Assembly (NCBI GenBank): GCA_030653385.1
Contig: JAURZM010000074.1
Location: forward strand, 54,841 to 118,840
DNA: 64,000 bases
From: Rubrivivax sp.
GTDB lineage: Bacteria > Pseudomonadota > Gammaproteobacteria > Burkholderiales > Burkholderiaceae_C
Direction: 5' to 3'
Position 1 is the first letter of the stretch. Each line of letters opens with the position of its first letter. Shown here in pieces: positions 25,921 to 34,420 of this stretch. Both the position numbers and the translations under genes were made by a program. The notes under the pieces were generated by a model that was not told where the DNA came from, made no database searches, and worked only from the letters and a program-made list of their open reading frames with translations.

Positions 25921-26487
25921 ATGACGAGCCATCGCGTTGGTCTGGGCCCCTGGCTGCTGCATGGCAGCCGTCTGATGCTGCGCGACCTGCGGCGGCACCG
26001 GGTGGTGTTCGCGCTCGTCGCCGGCGTCTGGATGCTCGCGCTGATCCGCCTCTTCGCCCACCACGTCCCGGTCCTGCCGCTGCTGTTCAACTGGACACCC
26101 AGCCTGCCCTACAAGGTCGCGTTCGTCGACTACCGATCGGGCACGATCGTCCGCGGTGACCTGGTGGTCTACGCGTTCGAGGGGCCGGCTGGCCTGCAGG
26201 CCTATCCCGGGTTGCGCCACCAGGCGCTGTTCAAGCGCGTCGCGGGCGTCGCCGGCGATGTCGTGACGGTGCGGGGACGCGAGGTGTTCGTCAATGGCGA
26301 GCCGGTGGGCCTGGCCAAGACCCACACCTTCGACCGGCGACCCCTCGAGCCCATCGACCCGACGGTCATCCCCCCAGGCCACCTGTACGTGCAGGGGACC
26401 AGCCCTGACAGCTTCGACTCCCGCTACAGCCTGAGCGGGCTCGTGCGCGTGCAGGACGTCAAGTCGCGCGTCATCCCACTGCTGTGA
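25921..26487 (+). CDS. S26-family signal peptidase (TraF/TrhF type)
   Basis: 188 aa. A membrane segment (about 32-48) is followed by the S26 catalytic pattern: NWTPSLPYK with the nucleophilic Ser and HQALFKRVAGVAGD with the general-base Lys, then VQGTSPDSFDSRY. It matches the peptidase-like gene (trhF) found between traC and traW in SXT/IncHI operons and is related to RP4 TraF. It may process pilin. ATG 25921 follows the trbI stop by 8 nt. Confidence 0.85.
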   Translation: MTSHRVGLGPWLLHGSRLMLRDLRRHRVVFALVAGVWMLALIRLFAHHVPVLPLLFNWTPSLPYKVAFVDYRSGTIVRGDLVVYAFEGPAGLQAYPGLRHQALFKRVAGVAGDVVTVRGREVFVNGEPVGLAKTHTFDRRPLEPIDPTVIPPGHLYVQGTSPDSFDSRYSLSGLVRVQDVKSRVIPLL

Positions 26488-26494
26488 GGGCCGC

Positions 26495-26824
26495 ATGCAG
26501 CGAACACTCATCCTGTCGATGTTGTGCCTGGCGGGCACGGTGGCCGCCCAAGGCGAGCGCCTGGACCTCCAGGACGACGTGCCCATCGACACCTACCTCG
26601 CCTTGCTGGCCCAGGTGGCGCCACCCGCGCGCGACGGCGCCGAGGCCTACATGGCGGCGTTTCGCAGCCGCTGCGGACGTGCGCTGCGCACGATCGAGCT
26701 GCGCCGCGCCTTTGCGCAAGGCAACGGTGATCCGGTCCTGATGAACATGGTCCGCGCTTCCCACGAGCGCGACACCGCCGCCCTGCAGCGCCTGGGCGCC
26801 TCCATCGCCTGCCCGAGCAAGTGA
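26495..26824 (+). CDS. Small exported unknown protein in tra operon
   Basis: 109 aa. Signal peptide (MQRTLILSMLCLAGTVAAQG), then a small mature domain with two Cys and helical motifs (RSRCGRALRTIELRRAF, LMNMVRASHERDTAAL). No family recognised. It lies 7 nt after the signal-peptidase gene and 1 nt before traW, so it is a member of the operon, possibly a periplasmic assembly helper. Confidence 0.65.
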   Translation: MQRTLILSMLCLAGTVAAQGERLDLQDDVPIDTYLALLAQVAPPARDGAEAYMAAFRSRCGRALRTIELRRAFAQGNGDPVLMNMVRASHERDTAALQRLGASIACPSK

Positions 26825-26825
26825 C

Positions 26826-27455
26826 ATGCGCGCCCGCCTGTCTCCCTGGCTCATCGCAGCAGCGACCTGCTGGGCGCTGGGCGCGCAGGCAACGAACCTG
26901 GGGACCATCGGGCCGACCTATCCGGTGGCCGAGAAGAACCTGCTCGACGTGATCATGGCCCGGCTGCGCGCCAAGGAGGCGAGCGGCGAGTTGAAGCGCC
27001 ACGAGCAGGAGGCACGGGACCGTGCCGCCTATGCGGTCAACAACCCCCGGCCGGTCGACGGATTGCGCCGGGCCCAGGCCGCGCGCACCTTCTACTTCGA
27101 TCCGACCTTCACGCTGCAGTCCAACGTCGTCGATGGCACGGGCGCGGTCCTGTTCCCGGCCGGAACACACAAGAACCCGCTCGAAGTCGTCTCGCTATCG
27201 AAGCACCTGCTGTTCTTCGATGCGCGCGACCCGGGCCAGGTGGCTCGTGCGCGAGAGCTCATCGAGCACTACCAGGGCAAGGTCAAGCCGATCCTCGTGG
27301 GCGGCAGCTACCTGGACCTGATGAAGCGCTGGAACAAGCCGGTGTTCTACGACCAGGACGGAACCCTCGTGCGCAAGTTCGGGATCGCGGCGGTCCCGGC
27401 AATCGTCTCGCAGGAGGGACAACGCCTTCGCATCGATGAGGTGCCCGTGCGATGA
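26826..27455 (+). CDS. traW: TraW periplasmic pilus assembly protein
   Basis: 209 aa. Signal peptide, then LGTIGPTYPVAEKNLLDVIMARL, the TraW signature, and FDARDPGQVARARELIEHY, KWNKPVFYDQDGTLVRKFGIAAVPAIV toward the end. Needed for pilus assembly with TraU and TrbC. Overlaps traU by 4 nt. Confidence 0.93.
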   Translation: MRARLSPWLIAAATCWALGAQATNLGTIGPTYPVAEKNLLDVIMARLRAKEASGELKRHEQEARDRAAYAVNNPRPVDGLRRAQAARTFYFDPTFTLQSNVVDGTGAVLFPAGTHKNPLEVVSLSKHLLFFDARDPGQVARARELIEHYQGKVKPILVGGSYLDLMKRWNKPVFYDQDGTLVRKFGIAAVPAIVSQEGQRLRIDEVPVR

Positions 27456-28468
27456 ACATCGTCCACCGACTCTTCGCGGCGCTGTGCCTGCTGGCTGCGT
27501 CCTCGCTGGCCACCGCGGCAGGCATGGCGACCTGCACGGGCAAGTTCCCCAATCCGCTGACCGACATCTGCTGGTCGTGCCTGCTGCCCATCACCATCGG
27601 CAGCGCCACGATCGCCAACTTCGGTGGACAGGAGGACAACGGCGACAACCCGGGCAATCCGGTCTGCAGTTGCGGCGTGAATCCGACGATCGGCCTGTCG
27701 ATCGGGTTCTGGGAGCCGGCGCGCCACGTCGAAGCGACCCGCAAGCCGTTCTGCCTGCCGTCACTCGGCGGCCTGAACCTGGATCCCGGCATCGCCGCGC
27801 CGGAAGCCGCGAGGTTCACACGCCCGGAGGGCGACGGTGACGGCGGCTCCTTCTACCAAGCGCACTTCTACACCAACCCGGTCCTCTACTGGCTCGAGGT
27901 CGTGACCGACTTCCCCTGCCTGGAGCGTGGCAGCTTCGACCTCGCCTACCTCACCGAAGTCGATCCGCTGTGGAACGACGACGAGCTGACGCTGATCCTC
28001 AACCCGGACGCGGTGCTGTTCGCCAATCCGATCGCCATCGCCGCCTGTGCGGCCGACTGCGTCGCAGCCACCGTGGGCTTCGGGTTGAACACGCTTTTCT
28101 GGTGTGCGGGCTGTCAGGGCGGCCTCTACCCAATGGACGGCCACGTCCAGTACCACATGGGCGGCGTTCGCACCGCCGCGCTGTTGGCCCAGCGCCTCAC
28201 CGCCAAGATGCACCGCGAACTCATCGCCTGGGGCTGGCACGGCTCGCGCGGGCTCTGCGGCCCCTACTTCGAGCCGATCATGGACAAGTCCTCCTACAAG
28301 ACCAACCTCACCTACCCCATTCCGTCGACCGACAAGCTCGACGGCAAGTGCTGCCAGCCGTTCGGCCGCACGACCGTGCTCTGGGGCGCGGGCAAGGAGT
28401 ACCCGGTCCTGGGCGAGGACTTCGCCTTCATGCTCTTCCGCAAGAGGAACTGCTGTGTGGGCTACTGA
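27452..28468 (+). CDS. traU: TraU pilus assembly protein
   Basis: 338 aa. Signal peptide, then CTGKFPNPLTDICWSCLLPITIG and CSCGVNPTIGLSIGFWEPAR, both diagnostic for TraU, and many conserved cysteines that would need the DsbC protein of this operon. Periplasmic. Its end overlaps the trbC-like gene by 14 nt. Confidence 0.95.
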   Translation: MNIVHRLFAALCLLAASSLATAAGMATCTGKFPNPLTDICWSCLLPITIGSATIANFGGQEDNGDNPGNPVCSCGVNPTIGLSIGFWEPARHVEATRKPFCLPSLGGLNLDPGIAAPEAARFTRPEGDGDGGSFYQAHFYTNPVLYWLEVVTDFPCLERGSFDLAYLTEVDPLWNDDELTLILNPDAVLFANPIAIAACAADCVAATVGFGLNTLFWCAGCQGGLYPMDGHVQYHMGGVRTAALLAQRLTAKMHRELIAWGWHGSRGLCGPYFEPIMDKSSYKTNLTYPIPSTDKLDGKCCQPFGRTTVLWGAGKEYPVLGEDFAFMLFRKRNCCVGY

Positions 28469-29234
28469 CCGCCTCGTGGCCCGCTTCGTTACATCGATCG
28501 TGGTCGCGCTGGTCGCGCTGCCTGCCGCCGTGGCGCAGGCCCAGGGCCAGGCTCCGTCCGGCAAGAGCCCCGTGACCGAGGCCGACGTCGCTCGCGCCAC
28601 CCGCAGCCAGCCCACGATCACCGACAAGGACATCGAGGCGGCGCGGCGCAAGCACCGCATGCCCAGCGATGATGAACTCGCCCGGGTGCCGGTTCCCGCG
28701 GCCCCACGCATCGACGCGCTGCCTCAGCCGCAGTCCCAAGGAAAGATCGACCTCGGCGCGATCGCCGGTGGCTTCGATGCCATGGGCGCTCCCGACCCCG
28801 CCAAGTCGGGCATGGCCGTGGGCCCGACGCTGCTGGTCTTCGTGAGCTTCTCGATGCCCGACCCGGCCCTGGAGCGCTTGGTCGATCAGGCCGCACGCAG
28901 CGGGGCCACTCTGTTGCTGCGCGGTCTCGTGGACGACTCACTGCAGAAGACCGTGGCCCGCGTGCAGCGGGTCATCGGCCAGCGCAAGGTCGGCTTCCAG
29001 ATCGACCCGCAAGCGTTCGACCGCTTCACGATCACCGCCACGCCGTCCTTCGTCCTCATCAAGGACCGGTCCGTTCCGACGCCCTGCGCCGCGGGCACCT
29101 GCTTCGCGGCGGACAGCTACGCGCTGGCCGCCGGCGACGTGAGCATCGACTACGCGCTGCGCTTCATCCAGAAGACGGCGCCGAAGTTCTCGCGCGAAGC
29201 GCAGGCCTTTCTCGCGAAGATGAAGGGGGGCTGA
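28455..29234 (+). CDS. trbC: TrbC, F-type pilin assembly protein
   Basis: 259 aa. GTG 28455 with GAGGA at 28444-28448 sets the start, inside the traU end. Signal peptide (to about AQAQG), acidic/basic linker, then the TrbC domain: LLVFVSFSMPDPALERLVDQAARSGATLLLRGLVDDSLQKTV in the expected register and a thioredoxin-like FTITATPSFVLI. F-type order traW-traU-trbC-traN is preserved. Confidence 0.9.
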   Translation: MWATDRLVARFVTSIVVALVALPAAVAQAQGQAPSGKSPVTEADVARATRSQPTITDKDIEAARRKHRMPSDDELARVPVPAAPRIDALPQPQSQGKIDLGAIAGGFDAMGAPDPAKSGMAVGPTLLVFVSFSMPDPALERLVDQAARSGATLLLRGLVDDSLQKTVARVQRVIGQRKVGFQIDPQAFDRFTITATPSFVLIKDRSVPTPCAAGTCFAADSYALAAGDVSIDYALRFIQKTAPKFSREAQAFLAKMKGG

Positions 29235-29240
29235 GCCGTG

Positions 29241-31658
29241 ATGTTCAAGCGCCTGACCGTCTGGGTAATGACCCAGGCCCTGGTCCTCGTTCAGACCACC
29301 GCGATCGCACAGACTTCGCACGACCAGGGCGTGGCCGCGGGTCGTGCCGCCAACACCACGATCCGGGGCATGGTCAACCAGCCGTCGGCAACGGGCGTCG
29401 TCCCCGGGTACACCACCACACCACCGGAGGCCGCGCTGGCCGGCCGCCCGGCACTTGGCCCCGAGGTCAGCGCGAAGCTCGCCGCCTGCGCGGCGACGCC
29501 CAACGACCCCAGCTGCCAGGCGCTGCGCACCGCCATCACCTCGGCGAACACCGCCCGCCCCACGATCTCCCCCAGCGATCCGGCGGTCGCAGCCGCTTCG
29601 CGCATCGCCCGCAACCCCTCGCTCGATCTGGGCAGCCTCGCCTCGTACTACAGCGGCTGCACGACCACCGATGCCACCATCGCGACCCACACCGAGACCC
29701 GGGCCTGCGCCCGCTACGTGACCGCCGGCAGCTACAGCTGCTCGAACTCGCTCAACGTCGCCGTCGCTCGGTCGACCAGTTGCTCGCCCGGCGACTGGTT
29801 CGCGCAGGCAAGCGCAGGATCGACCGCCGTGGCCGCGCAATGCCTGCCCGACCGGCCGGACTCGAGCCAGCACTTCAGGGTCACCAACTCGGGCACGCCG
29901 CTGGCGTTTTTCGATGTCGACATGACGACACCGGTCATCACACCCCAGCGGGTCGCGGTGATCGGCACGACCTACAACTGGCCCAGCTTCACGCCCTCGG
30001 AGAGAGGCGTCTACGTCGCAGACAAGTCGTGCACCGGCAGCACCTGCAGCCTGACCGCCATGATCGCCGACGACCCCGTCGAGTCCTGCACCGGTGGTTG
30101 GGACTCGATGACCTGCACGACCATCCATCCGTTCATCGACGTCTATGCCGCTTGCCCTGCCGGAACCCAGAGCGGTGACAACCTGCTGGTCACCACCTGC
30201 TCGTACGGCGGTGACGGCATGGAGTGCACCAACTCGCCGCTCAGCACCACCACCTGCTACAGCCCCAGCGCGTCGGCAAGCGACATCCAGGCGAGCGACA
30301 TCACCGGCACCTTCTCGTCCCCCTACTGGCGCGCCAGCTCGACCCGCGCGGTGGTGGGCTGGGCGCCGAACCCGGCGTACGGGCCGATTCCGCAGATGCG
30401 GCTCTCGTACACCCGGCCGGCGACCACGTTCACGGCCGCCGACACCTGGAACAACCAATGTCCCAGCCTCGCCGGCGACAGCCGGTGCTCGGTGGCAAGC
30501 GCACCGGTGTGCGTCGACGGACCCGCCACCAAGGTCATCGACGGCGTCTCCATCACCCGGGACTGCTGGCAGTACCAGAGCACGATGAGCTGCGGCGGCA
30601 CCTACACCGCCGACCAGTGCACACCGCTGATCGCCGCCGGCTGCACGCCGGTGTCGTCGACCTGTTCCCGCACCAACCCGGTAACGGGCGTCTGCGAGGC
30701 GTATCAGGACCAGTACAGCTGCACCGTGCCGAACGAGACGGTCACGCAAGCCACCAACTGCCCTGCCAACGTCTTCTGCCTGGGAACCAGCTGCTTCAAC
30801 ACGGCGTACACCAACGACGCCGACTTCGCGCGCACGATGTCGATGCTCGAGGCGGGACGCGAGGCCGGTGTCTACCTCGACAGCGACCGCATGCAGGTGT
30901 TCAAGGGCGAAGCCAACAGCTGCCGCGACCGTCTCCTCACCAACTGCTGCAACTCCGATGCGTCCGGCCGCGGCATGACGAACCAGAGCGTCTTCGGCGC
31001 CGGCTCCCGCCTCGTCTACGACATCCTGATGAACTCCGAGAACCGGCAGTTCGTCTACCAGGGACTCAGCGCGCTGCTGACGGGCGCGGGCTTCAGCGGC
31101 TCGTTCACCAGCTACGGCGTGACGATCGCCGTGAACGGCACGGCACTGCCCGCCGGGTCGACCGTCCTGTACTCCTCCAGCACGGTCGCCGGCGAGGGCT
31201 TCGTCGTCGCATTCGACCCATGGACGCTGGTGATCGCCGCGATCATCTACATCGTTCTCTCGCTGACCTCCTGCAACGAGAACGAGGCGGTCCTTGCCCT
31301 CAAGGAGGGCGCCGGCCTGTGTCACAGCATCGGCAGCTACTGCTCGTCCTGCATCCGGATCCTCGGCTCCTGCGTCTCCTGCATCGAGCACACGACCGGC
31401 AAGTGCTGCTTCAACTCGATGCTCGCCCGCATCGTCAACGAGCAGGGCCGCGGCCAGATCAGCAAGGGGTGGGGCGATGCGCGCAACCCCGACTGCTCAG
31501 GCTTCAGCATCGCGCAGCTTCAATCGCTCGACTTCGCCCGCATGGACCTGAGCGAGTTCTACGCCTCGCTCGTCGCGAAGAGTCCCAACCTCTCGGCGAT
31601 CCAGACCAACAACGGGGCCCGGGTGCCGAGCTGCTACTTCGGCCAGGGGAAGTGCTGA
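29241..31658 (+). CDS. traN: TraN mating-pair stabilisation protein
   Basis: 805 aa (GTG 29238 directly before is the alternative). Signal peptide ending AIAQ, followed by a very Cys-rich outer-membrane protein (clusters such as SSCIRILGSCVSCIEH and NKCCFNS-type near the end), DGVSITRDCW and KWGDARNPDCSGFSI. TraN recognises outer-membrane receptors on the recipient; the central ~300 residues would carry specificity. AAGGGGGG precedes the start. Confidence 0.9.
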   Translation: MFKRLTVWVMTQALVLVQTTAIAQTSHDQGVAAGRAANTTIRGMVNQPSATGVVPGYTTTPPEAALAGRPALGPEVSAKLAACAATPNDPSCQALRTAITSANTARPTISPSDPAVAAASRIARNPSLDLGSLASYYSGCTTTDATIATHTETRACARYVTAGSYSCSNSLNVAVARSTSCSPGDWFAQASAGSTAVAAQCLPDRPDSSQHFRVTNSGTPLAFFDVDMTTPVITPQRVAVIGTTYNWPSFTPSERGVYVADKSCTGSTCSLTAMIADDPVESCTGGWDSMTCTTIHPFIDVYAACPAGTQSGDNLLVTTCSYGGDGMECTNSPLSTTTCYSPSASASDIQASDITGTFSSPYWRASSTRAVVGWAPNPAYGPIPQMRLSYTRPATTFTAADTWNNQCPSLAGDSRCSVASAPVCVDGPATKVIDGVSITRDCWQYQSTMSCGGTYTADQCTPLIAAGCTPVSSTCSRTNPVTGVCEAYQDQYSCTVPNETVTQATNCPANVFCLGTSCFNTAYTNDADFARTMSMLEAGREAGVYLDSDRMQVFKGEANSCRDRLLTNCCNSDASGRGMTNQSVFGAGSRLVYDILMNSENRQFVYQGLSALLTGAGFSGSFTSYGVTIAVNGTALPAGSTVLYSSSTVAGEGFVVAFDPWTLVIAAIIYIVLSLTSCNENEAVLALKEGAGLCHSIGSYCSSCIRILGSCVSCIEHTTGKCCFNSMLARIVNEQGRGQISKGWGDARNPDCSGFSIAQLQSLDFARMDLSEFYASLVAKSPNLSAIQTNNGARVPSCYFGQGKC

Positions 31659-31660
31659 CC

Positions 31661-32044
31661 ATGAAGCTCAACCGCTTTGCACCGCTCTTCGCCTTGGCCG
31701 TTGCGTCGGTGGCCACTGCCCAGTTGGCCGACGGCGGCCGCGTGCCGGTCACTGACGTCCGCGTGCTGATGATCGCCGCACTCGACTCGCCGATGGGGAC
31801 CGCGCAAGGGGTCCTCACCAGCAAGGACGCCGAGAGCATCACCAAGCACTTCAAGGCGACCGGGCCGATCTTGATCGACGTCTCGACAGTCAAGCGCTAC
31901 GCCCAGGCGGGGTGCGCCCGTCTCAAGCTGTCCTTCGCCCAGGACGGCGTGCAGTTGCCCGGCCAGGCCGCGCCCCGGCGAAATACCGTCGACTTCGGCA
32001 TCAACTACTGCCGCGACGGCCAGCCGCCCAAGTCACTCACGTGA
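31661..32044 (+). CDS. Exported unknown protein between traN and traF
   Basis: 127 aa from ATG 31661. Signal peptide (MKLNRFAPLFALAVASVATA), then a small domain with VRVLMIAALDSPMGTAQGVL, TGPILIDVSTVKRYAQAGCARLKLSF and two Cys near the end. Not recognised; part of the operon by position (2 nt after traN). Likely periplasmic. Confidence 0.7.
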   Translation: MKLNRFAPLFALAVASVATAQLADGGRVPVTDVRVLMIAALDSPMGTAQGVLTSKDAESITKHFKATGPILIDVSTVKRYAQAGCARLKLSFAQDGVQLPGQAAPRRNTVDFGINYCRDGQPPKSLT

Positions 32045-32054
32045 GGAGCCTCCC

Positions 32055-32945
32055 GTGTCCACGACCCGTTGCCTCGCCGCGCTTGCAGCCCTTCTTGGCC
32101 TCCTCCTGCCAGCGCTGTCACACGCCCAGACCGACGCCGCGGTAGCGGTCGCACCTACCCAAGTTCCAGCCACCTCCAGGGCCCTCTTCTGGGATGACTT
32201 TCGGCGAGGCTGGCACTTCTACGAGGAGCCGCCGGAACCCGAGGTCCTACCGCCGATGCCGACGAGGCCCGCCGCGCCCAAGCCGGAGGCCAAGCGCCGG
32301 GACACGCGTGCGCCCGAGCTCATCGAGTTCGAACAGCTGCAGAAGCGCCTGGAGGAGTACCGCAACATCGCGATCATCCGGCCGAGCGAGGACAACGTCC
32401 GGCGTTACATGCAGCTCGAGGCGCAGGTGGTGCGCCAGGCCAGCTACTTCTCGGATGTGGCACAGCGGGTGGCCTGGGCGACGCCAGACCTGGACATGAC
32501 GCTGCAGGGACGGCCGGTGAACTCGCGCGCCATCGAAGTCTTCGATCGCGAGCAGGCCACCAGCCGCGCTCAGTCGCTGACCGACCTGGCGCGCACGCAC
32601 GTCCTGTTCTTCTTCTTCCGCTCGGACTGCCCGTACTGCCACGCCTTCTCGCCGACGCTGGAGGCCTTCAGCGCCCGCTTCGGCATCCAGGTCGTCCCGA
32701 TCAGCGTGGACGGTAAGGGCCTGCCGAGTTTCCCCACGTTCCGGCGCGACAACGGCATTGCACGCACGCTGCAGGTCACCCAGGTGCCGGCCATCTACCT
32801 GGCCGAGCCCTACACCGGAAAGATCACGCCGATCGGCTTCGGCGTGCTGTCCGAGTCGCAGCTCATCGAGCGCATCACGACCGTCAGCGCTCCGGGCGCC
32901 GACGCCTACGCGCCGTCCATCACCCGGCGGGTCAACCTGGAATAG
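32055..32945 (+). CDS. traF: TraF thioredoxin-like pilus assembly protein
   Basis: 296 aa. Signal peptide, then FWDDFRRGWHFYEEPPEPE (TraF signature) and a C-terminal thioredoxin fold with a redox site C192-PY-C195 (FRSDCPYCHAFSP) and VTQVPAIYLAEP. F-plasmid TraF lacks the CxxC, but SXT-type TraF has it. Periplasmic. Confidence 0.92.
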   Translation: MSTTRCLAALAALLGLLLPALSHAQTDAAVAVAPTQVPATSRALFWDDFRRGWHFYEEPPEPEVLPPMPTRPAAPKPEAKRRDTRAPELIEFEQLQKRLEEYRNIAIIRPSEDNVRRYMQLEAQVVRQASYFSDVAQRVAWATPDLDMTLQGRPVNSRAIEVFDREQATSRAQSLTDLARTHVLFFFFRSDCPYCHAFSPTLEAFSARFGIQVVPISVDGKGLPSFPTFRRDNGIARTLQVTQVPAIYLAEPYTGKITPIGFGVLSESQLIERITTVSAPGADAYAPSITRRVNLE

Positions 32946-32955
32946 GGAGGCGCCC

Positions 32956-34392
32956 ATGTCCGCACGAATCCTAATCCGCAAGCTGGTCGCATTCACCGTC
33001 GCGTCCGCCGTGGCACTTGCGGCCCCGCTGAGCTACGCCGGGGATCTCAACGCCGAAGTGAACACCATGTTCAACAACCTGGGCGCCATCGGCAACTACA
33101 CCGCGCCTGGTGCGTTCAAGGGCCAGACATTCAACACCTACACCGGCGGCAACCTCTACCTTCGCTCGCCCAACAAGACCTACCAGCTCGCCGCGATTCA
33201 GTTCCCCACGGCCAAGGGCGGATGCGGCGGCATCGACCTCTTCGGCGGATCGTTCTCGCACATCTCCGCCAACGAGTTCCGCAACATGCTGCGGAACATC
33301 ACCTCGGCCCTGCCCGGGATCGCGTTTCAGCTTGCGCTGGAGGCTGTCTCGCCGCTGCTCGGCGGGCTCACCAAGTGGGCCAAGGGCCTGGAGACATGGA
33401 TTAACAACGCGCGAATCAACTCCTGCGAAACCGCGACCGCGCTCGTGTCCTCCGCGGCCGAGGCGGTCGGCTACGACTCGCAGCGTGCCTGCGCAAAGCT
33501 GGCGATGCAGATGGGCATGGAGAGCGACATCGACGCCGCCATGCGCCGCTGCGCGTCGGACAGCCCCTCGATCCTCGGCTCCGCACGGTCAAGTGCCGAT
33601 GCGAACATCGCCGCACAAGCGCCCTTTGTCGGCAACTTCACCTGGCGTGCCCTCAAGTCGATCGACACGCTTGACGATCCGGCCCGCGAACTCGTGATGA
33701 GCATCGTGGGCGCCGTGATCTTCCCGGCTGAGACAGCCAACCGAGATCCCGAGTACATCGGCCCGAGCATCACGACCGTTGCCCAGCTGCTGTACGGCCA
33801 GTCCGACGCCGCCGGCGGCAACATCAACCTCCAACTGCTGCGCTGCAACAACTACACCGACTGCGACACGGTGACGCGCGACAACACCTACGTACACCAG
33901 CCGCTCACCAAGAAGGTGTCCGACATCATGCAGCTGATCTCGGACAACATCCGCACCCGCACGGCGATCCCGAACAACTCCGCGGCCGTCGGCTTCGTGA
34001 ACAGCACCAGCATCCCTGTGTGGCGCATGCTGTCGATCGGCAACACCATCCCGGGCTCGGGCCTCGCCGACATGATGATCGGCAACTACCGGGAGGTCAT
34101 CGCTGCCGACTACGCGTTCACGTTCCTCAATCAGTTCGCCAACGTCGCGATCTCGGCCCTCACCAAGCAGCATCGGCTGAACGAGAGGCAACGTAGCCTT
34201 GCTCATCAGCAGCGCGAAGACGTTCAGAAGTTCATGAGCCTGCTCCAGCAAGAGCAGGCCACCCTGTACCGCAAGGTCACCGCCGTCTCCACCGTAGCCA
34301 CCGACATGGAACGCCTGGAGCGCAACCTCCGCTCGAGCATGTCGCTGCACGCACTGGACATGCTCGGCTATTCCAGCCGCAGCACCAAGTAA
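32956..34392 (+). CDS. traH: TraH pilus assembly protein
   Basis: 478 aa from ATG 32956 (GGGAGG upstream). Signal peptide ending LSYAG, then FNNLGAIGNYTAPGAFKGQTFNTYTGGNL and CGGIDLFGGSFSHISANEF, both typical of TraH; a coiled coil near the end. Outer-membrane associated; works with TraF and TraG. Confidence 0.93.
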   Translation: MSARILIRKLVAFTVASAVALAAPLSYAGDLNAEVNTMFNNLGAIGNYTAPGAFKGQTFNTYTGGNLYLRSPNKTYQLAAIQFPTAKGGCGGIDLFGGSFSHISANEFRNMLRNITSALPGIAFQLALEAVSPLLGGLTKWAKGLETWINNARINSCETATALVSSAAEAVGYDSQRACAKLAMQMGMESDIDAAMRRCASDSPSILGSARSSADANIAAQAPFVGNFTWRALKSIDTLDDPARELVMSIVGAVIFPAETANRDPEYIGPSITTVAQLLYGQSDAAGGNINLQLLRCNNYTDCDTVTRDNTYVHQPLTKKVSDIMQLISDNIRTRTAIPNNSAAVGFVNSTSIPVWRMLSIGNTIPGSGLADMMIGNYREVIAADYAFTFLNQFANVAISALTKQHRLNERQRSLAHQQREDVQKFMSLLQQEQATLYRKVTAVSTVATDMERLERNLRSSMSLHALDMLGYSSRSTK

Positions 34393-34420
34393 GCCCTGCG
34401 CAGGCAACCGAGGCACAGTC